Shown here: positions 11,346-22,746 of the stretch, in pieces | How positions within the stretch are numbered: the first letter of the stretch is position 1 | How the letters are laid out: each line of letters begins with the position of its first letter | NCBI RefSeq assembly: GCF_937616625.2 | Contig: NC_065576.1 | Coordinates: 32,638,628-32,702,627, forward strand | Direction: 5' to 3' | DNA from: Mercurialis annua | Lineage: Eukaryota; Streptophyta; Magnoliopsida; Malpighiales; Euphorbiaceae | Length of the DNA stretch: 64,000 nt | Notes under the pieces: generated by a model | What the model was told of the DNA's origin: nothing | Databases searched by the model: none | What the model saw: the letters and a program-made list of their open reading frames with translations, nothing else | Translations under genes and position numbers: made by a program

Positions 11346-12433
11346 TCAAAAAAATTGAAATTCTAATAAGTTTGAGTTGTATGTATAATTTAATAATAAG
11401 CTAACCCATAAACATTACATAATTTACTAATTATTTATATAAATATAATTTCAAAATTAATTAATTATAAAATTAAAACATATAAAAATAAAAATAAAAA
11501 TAAATAGGCACGGATATATTTTTCTCAGTCATTGTCGTGGCAGTCTTCACCTGCAAATCCCACCCAATAAAAGAATCCCATTAAAAATAGAAACAAACCC
11601 TTCAATCCAAACCGTATAATTAAATAACCATGAATTAAAAGTAAGCTTACCGAACCAGTGGTGGCGGGCGGGCATTCTGATTGGTGAGAAGCCATAGCAG
11701 ATAAGCAGAGAGAGACAGATCCTTCTGTGCACAAACAAATTGAATAGAAGTCCAATCTTTATTGCAAATAAGCAAAACCCATAAAATAATTCAAATCTCA
11801 TATAGCTTATAGCGGATAATAGAAAAAGAAATAAGATGAAAACAATTTTTAAATTACATTGTTAGTGATAAAAGATGAAGGAGGAATAGCAGTGGAGGAA
11901 GCCATGATTAAGGTATATGAGAAAAATAGTTGTGTTTATCTGTAACTTTGCAGCAGTAGAGGACGTTTATTAGGTTAGAAAGACAAACAAATTTGTTGGA
12001 CACGTGTAAGCTTGAAACAAAGTGGTGGTGGTTGAAAAGAAATAAGGAAAAGTGGTATTTTAGAAAGAAAATGGTGACAAAGTAGACAATCTTATTAAAA
12101 TTGCATTGTGTGTAAGGCCTTTTTTCTTGCTTTTTTGTCATTTTCTCAAATCTACTTGGCGCGTGCAGTGGCGGATCCAGAAAATTTTCATGATGGGCTC
12201 CATATATATTAAAAATTTAAATAACAAACATATTAAATTTTTTGATATTAAGTAATAAAATGATTTTTTTTAATTGTCCTTGATCAATTTGTATATCTTT
12301 AAAATATTAACTAATTGTATCATTGTTTATACTATTAAATATACATAAACATTACTTAATACTATTCAATTTAAATCTTAATTACCCTTAATTAAAAAAT
12401 TAAATAGACATATACTTTTAAAATTAATTAATA

Positions 12434-12478
<45 letters not shown>

Positions 12479-12612
12479 ATATTTATAAACAAGACACTCT
12501 AATATATCATAATTTGTTTTTGGTTGTTGAAAGGGCCATAACATCTTTTTTTTCTCTCCTGAGACAGTATATCGCTTTGAAATTTTTTTTCTTTTGAGGT
12601 TTTTTCCTAGCT
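11346..12612. other. intergenic AT-rich DNA with (TA)n microsatellite
   Basis: I see no convincing gene. Short minus-strand frames at 11525-11801 and 11908-12141 are hydrophobic or Lys/Phe-rich, without recognisable domains. A (TA)n tract of about 21 units lies at 12435-12476. A CAGTGGCGGATCCAG word near 12167, common at the ends of plant hAT-like elements, stands alone. Confidence 0.5.
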
Positions 12613-13228
12613 ATGGAATCTATCACATCCCTATGCCAATCTCTGTCAATCTCTGATGACAAGGATGATATTGTTTACTGCGATCTGGGAGAGAAAGCCA
12701 GACTAATATGAGAGAGTAAAATAGCAAACTCTCTTATAGGTAAGATGTCGTTAACGAAGAAGGTCAATAAAGAAGGTTTTATTACATCTATCAGCTATAA
12801 GTGGAGAACAAAGAGTAAGGATTTAGTGGAAACTGTGGGGACAATCTGTTTGTCTTTTTGGGTACAAATCCATAATTTGCCACTTGTGTGTCTTAATAAA
12901 GAAGCAGACTTCTCATTAGGGTCTCAACTGGGTGTGGTGGTAGAGGTGAACCCTGGACCTTCTGGTGATTGTGTTGGGAAGTACATTAGAATTAGAATCA
13001 ACATCTTAAAACCAATAAAATGCGGTTTAAAGGTCATGATGAGTGAAGGATCGGTGGCTTTAACCACTCTTAGGTATGACCGTTTACCAGATTTATGCCA
13101 TAATTGTGGCATAATTGGACATCCATTTCTCAAATGCAAGAATCCGTTAAGAGAAAATGGTAACTACATATATAATAAAATGATTAGAGCAGGACCCCTT
13201 CAAGGGGCATGCTTATGAATAAACGGAG
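12613..13228 (+). pseudogene. LINE-A ORF1, 5' part (DUF4283 plus CCHC knuckle), decayed
   Basis: It starts at an ATG (MESITSLCQSLSISDDKDD), typical of plant L1-type ORF1 proteins. After an in-frame TGA near 12709 the frame continues with SLIGK, FWVQIHNLPL and GKYIRIRI, which mark the DUF4283-type nucleic-acid-binding domain of LINE ORF1. A zinc knuckle C-x2-C-x4-H-x4-C (CHNCGIIGHPFLKC) lies at 13096-13137. Between TVG and TICLSFW a block found in related proteins is missing. The sequence stops matching at 13228, where a retrotransposon interrupts it, and its last 155 bp recur at 19885. Confidence 0.85.
13074..13228 (+). repeat. 155-bp direct repeat, left copy (LINE-A ORF1)
   Basis: It is the same as 19885-20039 except for one base change seen by eye (TGT here, TAT there, in the zinc knuckle). 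The two copies flank the gag-only retrotransposon and are far longer than the usual 5-bp target duplication. Confidence 0.9.
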
Positions 13229-13252
13229 AACGGTAACGGAACCACAAAAACT
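13229..13252 (-). other. second, variant primer-binding-site-like sequence next to left LTR
   Basis: These 24 bp sit between LINE-A and the left LTR and do not belong to LINE-A. Read on the minus strand they resemble the PBS region that follows the right LTR (GGTTCCGTTACCG here, GGCGCCGTTGCCGG there), with the same AACAAGTTTTTG-type junction. So this LTR is followed by its own PBS-like stub, as if a second element or circular junction had been cut here. Confidence 0.6.
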
Positions 13253-14891
13253 TGTTGACGAAAACCGCAAGTGTACGGTGTCGCAACTAGTAATACTCGG
13301 TAAGACCGAGGTCGAATCCCACAAGGATGAGAGGTTTAAAGTGAATGAAATATGATTTTAAAATTCAATTCGGAAAGCAAACAACGATTGGATAGAGGAT
13401 TTGGAATTTGAACAATTAAAACATTAACTATAGTAAACGTAATTACTAAACAATTTAACTAGCAAAAAGCAATAAGCAAGCGATTGATTGATTAAGATAA
13501 ACTATGGATAACGAGCTTGAGGGTTGATACTACGATTAACCAATTACTATCAAGAGTTCGGACTATGGCTTCTAAACGTGAACCGAGTTTTTTCTAAATC
13601 GCAACTCCTGCTCTCTCGAGTCTCAAAGAGTTACAAAACCACAACTAACTAAGCTTAACCTACTCTCGTAGTACTAAACACAATTAGAGGCAATTAGCAA
13701 TTAAACACAACTCATAAGCCACCTAATTACTAACCCACTCTCATGGTGTTACTAATTAAGCATCTAATTAATTAATTCCAATTAATAAACCCTCTCTCAA
13801 GGTGAAAATTAATTTATCAACAAATACTAGGTGATCAATATAGAATAGGCATTAAGCAATTAATTAGAACACACAAGCCAAACCCTATCCCAATCTAGCA
13901 ATTAATTCAACCATCATATCAACCCCCAAACATGGGGGTTTAGCCAATCATGCTAAGTTCTCAACACAAGCAATAAACATTAATCTAAACATTAAAGAGT
14001 AGAGAAAAAGTTACCTTAATTGAATATGAAGAACAATAAATCATAAAGAAGATAATGAAGAATCAAAGATAAAAGCTTGTATTCAATAGATAAGTCTTGT
14101 CCTTACAAAGCAATAAAAGCTTCCAAGCACCAACAATGGTGGAAACTATGGAGGCACAAAACCCTAGACTATTCTACTCCTAAAAGATGACTAAAAGTGT
14201 GTAGAGAATAAGTGTTGTTGCATCATACCCTAATTTGAAACATAAAGTAGTACTTATAGTGTTCTCAAAAAGAGAAATAAAAACATCCTACAAAAGAGTG
14301 TTGGGCCAAAAGAGAAAGTGTGCATAAGCCTTGTCCTTTTCTTCAGATTTTCGATTCTAACTTTAAGCCTTTGCACGAATCGTGCAAACCAACTTAACAT
14401 GGATGCACGGATCGTGCAATATCTCTGGGAACAATCTGCTTCTGCTCTACTTATGCACGATTCATGCAAGGTGTTGCACGATTCGTGCAACCCTCTGACT
14501 CCACAACCTTAAACGTCAAAACTTCATAACTCGGTGTAGAAATTTCCAAATGAGTTGGTTATTGAACCTCTGGAAAGCTTAGGATGTATACTTCAACCCT
14601 TATGAAGAATACAAATTCAATGGAACCCTCTAACTGTTCCAAATTTGTCAATTAGTACAGCTGGGTCAGATTCTCAGATGTGATTTCCGCATCTCTTTGC
14701 TTCAAGACTTCGCCCTTTCTCCGAACCGTCGATTCTCCCCTCTTTTTATGCCAAAACACTCTGTAATGCTCTAATATCCCTGAAACACTCACACATGCTA
14801 TAAGGTATACAAAATACTAGAAAAGCACGGTGAAATATAGCAAAAGCATGTGGAAAACAACTCAATACATAGGAGTATTTTACTCCTATCA
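13253..14891 (-). repeat. left LTR of gag-only element (its 3' LTR)
   Basis: On the minus strand it begins TGATAGGAGTAAAATACTCC and ends CGTCAACA. It matches the right LTR closely from about 13320 onward. The terminal 60-70 bp differ: this copy carries ACCGAGTATTACTAG and CACTTGCGGTTTTC, which the other lacks. Confidence 0.85.
14370..14490. repeat. TGCACGA-TCGTGCA palindrome cluster in left LTR
   Basis: There are four palindromes in 120 bp: 14370-14388 (TTTGCACGAATCGTGCAAA, perfect around a central A), 14404-14418, 14454-14468 (one arm base changed) and 14474-14490 (TTGCACGATTCGTGCAA). They sit in U3, upstream of the transcription direction of this minus-strand element. Confidence 0.8.
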
Positions 14892-14903
14892 AACCTCCTC
14901 ACA
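14892..14903 (-). other. polypurine tract of gag-only element
   Basis: On the minus strand the run GTGAGGAGGTT stands directly before the LTR start TGATAGG, the expected place for plus-strand priming. Confidence 0.65.
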
Positions 14904-17108
14904 CTAAATCTTTGCTTGTCCCCAAGCAAGAAATGAACTAAAGTAAAATACGATGTTAACTAATCATGGAGACCTTGAACAAGCATCAACAAACGAACTC
15001 CCAATCAACAATGACTCAAATGCAATCGTAATATCGACAACCGCTAATGATGCAAACAAATGATGAATGAAATTACAATGACATACTTCAATGGCAATTA
15101 GACTACACTTGCATTGGCTAAGGTTCTTGTTGAACAAATCAAGTCCCTAAGATCATCTATGGGACATGCATGAATTGGTCAAGTGAGGGCAATCATGGCA
15201 TAGCAAACATAGGCATCAATAAAAGCATATTAATTCTCACAAGATTCACTCTAACACACAAGTGTTTGGGTGCACAAATTTAGGCTCAAGAATACGCTAA
15301 TTCACCATAGGCTTGTTCTTAGTCCGATTCTCCACTACTTAGTTCGACAATCAATCACTATCATATGGACTTCTATTCGGGTTGTAACTTGGCTAGGGGT
15401 TAAGGGGGTAGGTAAAGAGGGATAATTTGGCTACAAAAATTTGACTTGACAACTAAATCATTGATCACATTATTTGTATAACTTGGGATTTTCTTGCACA
15501 ATTGAACGTCATCTTCATTTTCATGCCTTTTATTCAACTTTCCTTTTGCTATTTTTCTTTGTTTTTCTATTTTTCTTGATCTTTTTTTTGTTCTTTTTTT
15601 CTTTTGCTTTTCTTTCTTTTCTTTAAGCACAAGTTTACTTCTTTTGCTCATGTTTTTCCTATTCTTCAAGCTAGACAAACTTCTTAATAATTATGAGTCA
15701 TTCAAGTCACATTTTTGGGGTATTTTAAAGGGGTAGATTGTTGAAAGGATGGTGTGTTAAAATGTGTTAATATTCAAGGAAATTGTTTAAGGCTCAAAGG
15801 GGTAATCTAGTGGTAAGGGTAGGCTTTTTAAGTGGTCTTAAGAAAAATGTTGATCCTAATGCCATACTCATTTAGCAATAGACACTCAACTATATAGTCT
15901 TAAATGGACACCGAGCAAGTTCTAGGAATGTAGTTACACAACACATAAGAAATGCATTTATAGCTCAATCATTTCTAGAAACGAATGTGGTGTTATGCAA
16001 TTTCTTGGTTCCTATGTTCTCATTCCAATCATGCCCACTTTTGTTCACAAATGACACAAAATTTTCAAAAATGGCACATCATGCATCCATATCTCAAAAC
16101 AAGTATCATGCTCACAATTGTTTTCACCAAAGAACATTTTCACCCAATTCCCATCAAACATGTCATATGAATAGCATTTCATTAAGCAAGCATCACTAGA
16201 AGTTGTCTAAACTAGAAAACGCATTCATGCCATTATTGACCGGGAGATGTCAAGAGTTGATAAATTTCCAAAATTTGCCAACAATCACAAACATCCATTT
16301 CATTCACTGACAAGCTCAGAACAAAGATTTAGCGGAGGCGACTCGACAACGAAACCACTAAAACAACAAACAAATAAACTAAAGCATAAAACAAGATAAA
16401 TTTCAACTAAACGACATACAATTGACTAACCCTCCTAACACTATTTCAAACTTAGTCCCTAAGTAAGAAATATAAAAACAAAATTGTATGAGTTGAGTTA
16501 GAGAAATGCAAATCTTGTTTAGTCGAACGCCGGAGGTTCCGCAGATGGTGTAGGGTGGTGGCCGGAATTTGACTTGAAGAAGCAGAAGTGTAGAGATGGC
16601 TTGAATTTGAAGGCTTGAGATGGAGCCACCTCATCTCTCCAAGTGAAATGTGTTTCTTTTTAATGGGCTTAGATCATGCCACCATTACCATCCAAGTGCC
16701 TTAATGATGGACCAATAGGAAACTTTCAATTCCCCCTCTTAAGTTGAATTGCACGGATCGAGACATGCTTGGTTTTTGTGTTGCTCGATCCGTGCACAAA
16801 GCTGAAAAGCATTCTGCTTCCTATTTCAGTGGTGCACGATCCGTGCAACTGAACTTAAGAGGCTTGCAAGGATCGTGCAATGCACAGATTTGGGGATTCT
16901 GAATTTCTTGTTTTTCGCAACTCTCCTACACACCACAACCAAAACACACCGGCGTTATCTTGAACAAAAAACATAAAAATTAAACACATAAAAACATGAA
17001 ATTAAAAGCTAACAACATAAGACTAAAGCTAAGAAATCGAACCTCTCGGGATTGCCTCCCGAGTGCGCTTTTGTTGGAGTCCAAAGCTAGACTCTTCGCG
17101 TAAGGTTG
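14904..17108. other. non-coding 3' internal region of gag-only element
   Basis: It lies between the ORF and the 3' LTR of the minus-strand element. It contains a pyrimidine-rich stretch (15540-15670 on +) and more palindrome-like words at 16749-16882. I see no conserved protein domain here. Confidence 0.6.
16749..16882. repeat. further GCACG(G)ATC palindrome-like words inside gag-only element
   Basis: Four words of the LTR type occur outside the LTR: TTGCACGGATCG near 16749, TTGCTCGATCCGTGCAC near 16780, GGTGCACGATCCGTGCAAC at 16831-16849 and TTGCAAGGATCGTGCAA near 16864-16880. Some are half-matched, but the core GCACGATC is kept. Confidence 0.6.
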
Positions 17109-18077
17109 TTAAAAATACAACCTAACATGTGGAAGCCGTCTTGGTAGCATCTTCTCCCTCTTTTTCCTTGTTGGCTCCTTCAAATACAACTCCAATAATA
17201 TAGAGTATGCTTGTACTCTATAACAAAAAACATGAGGAGTATGAAGCATCTTCATATATTTGATATTATTTCCGTCATACTCGGAATCAAACCCCTCCAA
17301 GAATGGATCTTTATAATCAAAGGATTTGTTGAATTCCTCGTAGAGTACCGTAATACCAAATTTCTCCTCACTTTCATCATTTACGCTCTTGGGACAAGTA
17401 AGTGGCTTGGAAATTGGAGCTTCAAGTTCAACATCCTCACACTTTTCTCTTTCAATCTCTATGTGAATCTTTGTGGGAGGATGTTCTACTAAAGTATCAT
17501 CATCTTTCAACTCTATGGCCATAGCATGTTGTGTTGGAGTAGCTTCAATTTCGGCTAGTAATCCTTCTTGGTTTATCTCTTGCAAATCACTAGCTAACCG
17601 AGCAACTTGTATCTCTAGGTTATGAAGATGTGTAGATTGAATTTCATGATGTACCTCCATTCTATCTAACAACTCCATGATCTTGTCGATTTTAGTAGAT
17701 TCATCAATTATTTCATCTTGTTGAAAACCATGTGATTGTTGTGGTTCATTGCCAAAATTGAAATTGAGGTCCCCTTGGTTTTGATGTGGGTGATAGCTTG
17801 AATCGAAGTTCAAGTTTTCATTGAAGTTCTCCCAATTGTTGTCCCAACCATAGTTCGGAGGGTTATGCCACCCCGGATCATACATGTCGGAATAAGGGTC
17901 ACTAGCTTGCCATTGATCACCCACATAATTGATATGGTCATTCCAATTTGAATAGAGTGTAGGACACACGGCTCCGGTATGATTAAAATCCCCACAAATC
18001 TCACAATTTGGATCCCAAGCCATTACTCTTGCCCAAATATATTCACCATAAAAATAATATTGAAGATAAACCAACAA
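17109..18077 (-). CDS. gag: Athila-type Gag fragment, zinc knuckle without capsid domain (322 aa)
   Basis: This is the only intact ORF of the element, starting about 150 nt after the PBS. A zinc knuckle C-x2-C-x4-H-x4-C (CEICGDFNHTGAVC, about residues 25-38) is followed by DPYSDMYDPGWHNPPNYGW. That resembles the stretch after the knuckle in Athila Gag proteins. A probable coiled coil (IDKIMELLDRMEVHHEI to LEIQVARLASDL, about residues 130-170) and an acidic C-terminal half follow. In Athila the capsid domain precedes the knuckle; here nothing precedes it but about 20 residues. Met19 (MAWDPNC) is an alternative start. The product could bind nucleic acid but should not form a capsid alone. Family placement is by recall of motifs. 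Confidence 0.75.
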   Translation of the reverse strand: MLVYLQYYFYGEYIWARVMAWDPNCEICGDFNHTGAVCPTLYSNWNDHINYVGDQWQASDPYSDMYDPGWHNPPNYGWDNNWENFNENLNFDSSYHPHQNQGDLNFNFGNEPQQSHGFQQDEIIDESTKIDKIMELLDRMEVHHEIQSTHLHNLEIQVARLASDLQEINQEGLLAEIEATPTQHAMAIELKDDDTLVEHPPTKIHIEIEREKCEDVELEAPISKPLTCPKSVNDESEEKFGITVLYEEFNKSFDYKDPFLEGFDSEYDGNNIKYMKMLHTPHVFCYRVQAYSILLELYLKEPTRKKREKMLPRRLPHVRLYF

Positions 18078-18227
18078 CTACACAAATTTCCTGCACAACC
18101 ACGCAAACAAGAACATCAAGCGTAAACCACGAAAAAGAAAAAAAATGAACAATTAAAATAAAAAACAGAAAATAAGGCTAACTCGACCGAATTTCAAAAT
18201 ACTTTCAATCAATTAAACGCAACCTCA

Positions 18228-18245
18228 TCCCCGGCAACGGCGCCA
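18228..18245 (-). other. primer binding site, tRNA-Asp
   Basis: The + strand reads TCCCCGGCAACGGCGCCA, the 3' end of plant tRNA-Asp including CCA, so the minus strand is its complement. It lies six bases from the end of the right LTR, which sets the orientation of the element. Confidence 0.85.
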
Positions 18246-18251
18246 AAAACT

Positions 18252-19884
18252 TGTTGATAATTTAACTCACCAACTTGTAATAGAGTGGACTATAAGTCCG
18301 GGTTGTCGAACCCACAGGGATGAGAGGTTTAAAGTGAATGAAATATGATTTTAAAATTCAATTCGGAAAGCAAACAACGATTGGATAGAGGATTTGGAAT
18401 TTGAACAATTAAAACATTAACTAAAGTAAACGCAATTACTAAACAATTTAACTAGCAAAAAGCAATAAGCAAACGATTGATTGATTAAGATAAACTATGG
18501 ATAACGAGCTTGAGGGTTGATACTACGATTAACCAATTACTATCAAGGGTTCGGACTATGGCTTCTAAACGTGAACCGAGTTTTTTCTAAATCGCAACTC
18601 CCGCTCTCTCGAGCCTCAAAAAGTTACAAAACCACAACTAACTAAGCTTAACCTACTCTCGTAGCACTAAACACAATTAGAGGCAATTAGCAATTAAACA
18701 CAACTCATAGGCCACCTAATTACTAACCCACTCTCATGGTGTTACTAATTAAGCATCTAATTAATTAATTCCAATTAATAAACCCTCTCTCAAGGTGAAA
18801 ATTAATTTTGCAACAAATACTAGGTGATCAATCTAGAATAGGCATTAAGCAATTAATTAGAACACACAAGCCAAACCCTACCTCAATCTAGCAATTATTT
18901 CAACCATCATATCAACCCCCAAACATGGGGGTTTAGCCAATCATGCTAAGTTCTCAACACAAGCAATAAACATTAATCTAAACATTAAAGAGTAAAGAAA
19001 AAGTTACCTTAATTGAATATGAAGAACAATAAATCATAAAGAAGATAATGAAGAATCAAAGATAAAAGCTTGTATTCAATAGATAAGTCTTGTTCTTACA
19101 AAGCAATAAAAGCTTCCAAGCACCAACAATGGTGTAAACTATGGAGGCACAAAACCCTAGACTATTCTACTCCTAAAAGATGACTAAAAGTGTGTAGAGA
19201 ATAAGTGTTGTTGCATCATACCCTAATTTGAAACATAAAGTAGTACTTATAGTGTTCTCAAAAAGGGAAATAAAAACATCCTACAAAAGAGTGTTGGGCC
19301 AAAAGAGAAAGTGTGCATAAGCCTTGTCCTTTTCTTCAAATTTTCGATTCTAACTTTAAGCCTTTGCACGAATCGTGCAAACCAACTTAACATGGGTGCA
19401 CAGATCGTGCAATATCTCTGGGAACAATCTGCTTCTGCTCTACTTATGCACGATTCGTGCAAGGTGTTGCACGATTCGTGCAACCCTCGGACTGCACAAC
19501 CTTGAACTTCAAAACTTCATAACTCGGTGTAGAAATTTCCAAATGAGTTGGTTCTTGAACCTCTGGAAAGCTTAGGATGTCTACTTCAACCCTTATGAAG
19601 AATACAAATTCAATGGAAGCCTCTAACTGGTCCAAATTAGTCAATTAGTACAGCTGGGTCAGATTCTCAGATGTGATTTCAGCATCTCTTTGCTTCAAGA
19701 CTTCGCCCTTTCTCCGAACCGTCGATTCTTCCCTCTTTTTATGCCAAAACACTCCGTAATGCTCTAATATCCCTGAAACACTCACACATGCTATAAGGTA
19801 TACAAAATACTAGAAAAGCACGCTGAAACATAGCAAAAGCATGCGGAAAACAACTCAATACATAGGAGTATTTTACTCCTATCA
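18252..19884 (-). repeat. right LTR of gag-only element (its 5' LTR)
   Basis: It begins (minus strand) TGATAGGAGTAAAATACTCC at 19884 and ends ATCAACA at 18252, next to the PBS. Its U5 end (GGACTTATAGTCCACTC) differs from that of the left LTR, while the rest is nearly identical. The same palindrome cluster as in the left LTR is at 19363-19483. Confidence 0.85.
19363..19483. repeat. TGCACGA-TCGTGCA palindrome cluster in right LTR
   Basis: This is the counterpart of 14370-14490: TTTGCACGAATCGTGCAAA at 19363-19381, then three more, ending TTGCACGATTCGTGCAA at 19467-19483. The third palindrome is perfect here and has one changed arm base in the left LTR. Confidence 0.8.
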
Positions 19885-20039
19885 GTATGACCGTTTACCA
19901 GATTTATGCCATAATTATGGCATAATTGGACATCCATTTCTCAAATGCAAGAATCCGTTAAGAGAAAATGGTAACTACATATATAATAAAATGATTAGAG
20001 CAGGACCCCTTCAAGGGGCATGCTTATGAATAAACGGAG
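19885..20039 (+). repeat. 155-bp direct repeat, right copy (LINE-A ORF1)
   Basis: It starts directly after the LTR end with GTATGACCG and ends at AAACGGAG, where LINE-A continues with unique sequence. The zinc knuckle cysteine codon TGT of the left copy is TAT (Tyr) here. Confidence 0.9.
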
Positions 20040-20702
20040 TAGAAGCAATGTGGGAGACGAAGGAAGATAGAGGGAAAATAGTGACATTTCAACGCCGGTG
20101 AATGGTGGCGAAGGAGGCAGTAGGCGCGTGTTATTCATGTAGAGGAGCATGAAAAGGAGAGTAACACAAAATCTGCGAAAATCAAAGAAAAATATGCAGA
20201 TCATCCTGGGAATAATGCGATATCTTCGGAGACCAATAACTATCAGCAAACTCTTGTAGCGGAAAACATTTTGAATAATGGGAAAGAGATCTCTATGAAG
20301 GATTTGGTGGAGGTGGCGATAATCAAGGAATCATATCCTAAGAGAATGGCAACTCTGGCGCGAATTAATTAAAAATTTAAACCTGGTGGAGAAGGTAAAT
20401 CTAGGCCTCGTATAAAGGCCAAGGAGAATTTTTTTAAAAAGCCCACGCTAAAAGGGCCAAGTAAGAAGAAGGGCTTTGTTAAGACTAAAGGGAGGAGATT
20501 ACCTTTTGGGGATATTACTAATTTCTCAAACATTTTATTCAGCAAGGAAGTAGAGAAAGATATTAATTGAGGTGGAGAAGGTTTTTCGAAGGGTGGTTAC
20601 TTGTCCTCATCAACACTATCTCAAGCTAGAGACTATGAAGATGAGTTGGTTCGTTCAAATTATTTATCGACAAAACATGTGGAACAGGTTCTCGGGGAGC
20701 AA
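20040..20702 (+). pseudogene. LINE-A ORF1, 3' part, decayed
   Basis: This is basic, low-complexity coding remnant (KPRIKAKENF- and GPSKKKGFVK-like words) between the zinc knuckle and ORF2, with frameshifts and stops. It fits the variable C-terminal tail of plant LINE ORF1 proteins but has no conserved domain of its own. It follows the 155-bp repeat directly. Confidence 0.6.
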
Positions 20703-22746
20703 TGATATGCCTTAGCTGGAATGTCCAGGGAATGGGATCCCCTAGGACATGAAATGCTCTTTGTGATATCATTCACATATGGAAGCCTGGTTTAGTTTTC
20801 TTGATGGAAACTAGAATGAAATGGAATCATCTTGAAGGTGTTGTAACAAGGTCAACATGATCAATTGATTCAGGGTAGATTGTGAAGGCAAGAGTGGAGG
20901 GTTGGTCTTTTCTGGAGTGACTCGTGCTAAATTCTTCAAAAAAAATTATTGATTGCTAGGTGGATGACGGAAGAAACAAGTGGATATTTACTGGTTTCTA
21001 TGGGAATCCAATTCAATCCCAAAGAAGCCAGTCATGGGAGCTTCTTCAAAGGCTTAGTACTATGTTTGAAGGCCCATGAATGGTGGGAGGAGATTTTAAT
21101 GAGATTACTCACCAAGAAGACAAGAAAGGTGGAGTGGAAAAGCTAGAATACTTAATGAATAATTATAAGAGAGCTCTCGAAGAAAGTTATTTGACAGACT
21201 TGAGTGCAAAGGATGATACTTTTACTTGGTAGGAGAAGAGAGGCGATACTGTTGTTTTTGAAAAATTAGACAGATTTGTTTGCAATTTGAATTGGAAATC
21301 TCTTTTTCCTGAATGCTTTGTTAATAATTTGGATTTCTGGGGGTCAGATCATATGCCTCTTGGGATTATGGAATTTAAGGATAAGAGAAACATGAAAGGG
21401 GGAAAATTTCTCTTCGAAGAGGTCGGAACTACAAAAAGTGATTTCATAGATGTGGTGGAAGCTAGTTGGGAGAGTTCTGTTTCCATCTCTTCGATGAAGG
21501 ATGTCCTTGTTAAACTCTAAATGTGTGCTAAGGAATTTAAGAGATGGGAGAGAGTTTCAGTGGAAAATTTAAAGCAAAAGATCAGTAAGCATAAAGATTT
21601 CACAGCGAAGTCTTATGGAAACAAATGCAGATACCATTCCAGTAAGACAGATTAAGAAGGTTGAGGAAAAACTGTCTGAGATTTTATAGTAGGAACAAAT
21701 AGTATGGAAACAAAAAACTAGGGATGACTGCCTTTCCCATGGAGACAGAAATACAAGATTTTTCCATAAGAAAGATAATCAGAGATAAGCCTGAAATAGA
21801 ATCAAAGGGCTTTTTGATGATTAGAGAAATTGGAAAAAGGAACCTGGCGATATGTTATGTATTATTCAGAACTATTTTCACAAACTTTTTGAGTCTATTT
21901 GCCCCTTTATGTCTGATATAGAGGAAATCACTAAGCATGTGGAACCTGTAGTGTCTGATGAGAGAATACTGGTCTGAATAAAAGATTTTCTGCTTATGAG
22001 GTTTTTAGAGCTGTTAATCATATGAATGGTACTAAGGTCCCTGGGAAAGATGGATTTCATGCATTGTTTTTTCAAAAATATTATAGTATCATAGGAAATG
22101 ATGCGACTATAGTCTGTCTTGATTTTCTTAATACTAATTATGACATTAAGAGTATTAATGACACTATAGTTGCTCTTATCCCTAAAATTAAGGTTGCTAA
22201 TAGGATTGCTGATTTTAAACCTATTTCTCTTTGCAATGTGATATACAAAATCTTGTCTAAATGTTTAGCAAATAGGTTAAAGCCTATTCAGGCTCTGTTA
22301 ATAGGTGAGGCTCAGAGTGCCTTCATTCCTAATGGACAAATTGTTGACAATAATCTAATAGGTTATGAATGTATTCATGTTGCAAAGAACTCTAGGAAAA
22401 GGCAGAATGGTCCTATGGTATTAAAACTAGATATGTCCAAGGCCCATGATCGGGTTGAATGGGTTATCATTGAGGCTGTGATGGTGAAAATGGGTTTTTG
22501 CAGGAACTGGATTGATAAAATTATGAGTTGTCGGTCCTCTATTAGTTTTTCTTTTTTGGTGAATGGTGTTGTGAGATGTATTGTCAGACCAAGTAGAGGT
22601 CTAAGACAAGGGGATCCTTTATCCCCTTATCTTTTCTTAATCTGTGCTGAAGGCCTTTCTAGGATTCTCAATTCTGCTGTGGAGCAAAAACAGATTCAGG
22701 GCATTATGTTTGGTGAGAGGTGCCAGGTGTCTCATTTATTCTTTGC
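20703..22746 (+). pseudogene. LINE-A ORF2: endonuclease and reverse transcriptase, decayed
   Basis: It opens with an APE-type endonuclease start (MICLSWNVQGMGSP) at 20705, then METRMK, with several stops and frameshifts up to about 21,700. The RT part is the best preserved, at 22022-22746: PGKDGFHALFFQ, PISLCNVIYKILSK, AHDRVEW and [14 protein letters not shown]. It breaks at SHLFFA, just before the catalytic FADD would be completed, where foreign sequence begins at 22747. LINE-A resumes at 25858 after losing an estimated 100 codons. It lies on the same strand and is in the same family type as LINE-B, but is clearly older. Confidence 0.88.

Larger units (their letters stand above)
13253..19884 (-). 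mobile_element. gag-only Athila-like LTR retrotransposon, non-autonomous
   Basis: This element lies on the minus strand with two LTRs of about 1.63 kb (13253-14891 and 18252-19884), a PBS for tRNA-Asp at 18228-18245, a purine tract at 14892-14903 and one intact ORF at 17109-18077. No protease, RT, RNase H or integrase is present, and the internal part is only 3.4 kb. It therefore depends on enzymes made elsewhere and resembles the TR-GAG class of non-autonomous plant elements. The two LTRs are nearly identical by eye apart from about 60 bp at their U5 ends. It splits LINE-A ORF1 and is flanked by a 155-bp direct repeat. Confidence 0.85.

Noticed and set aside
11525..12141. Minus-strand frames of 76-84 codons
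   Set aside because: They overlap each other, are Phe/Leu/Cys-rich from AT-rich DNA, and show no recognisable domain.
15400..15678. 92-codon Lys-rich minus-strand frame
   Set aside because: It is the complement of a pyrimidine-rich low-complexity stretch inside the gag-only element, with no domain.
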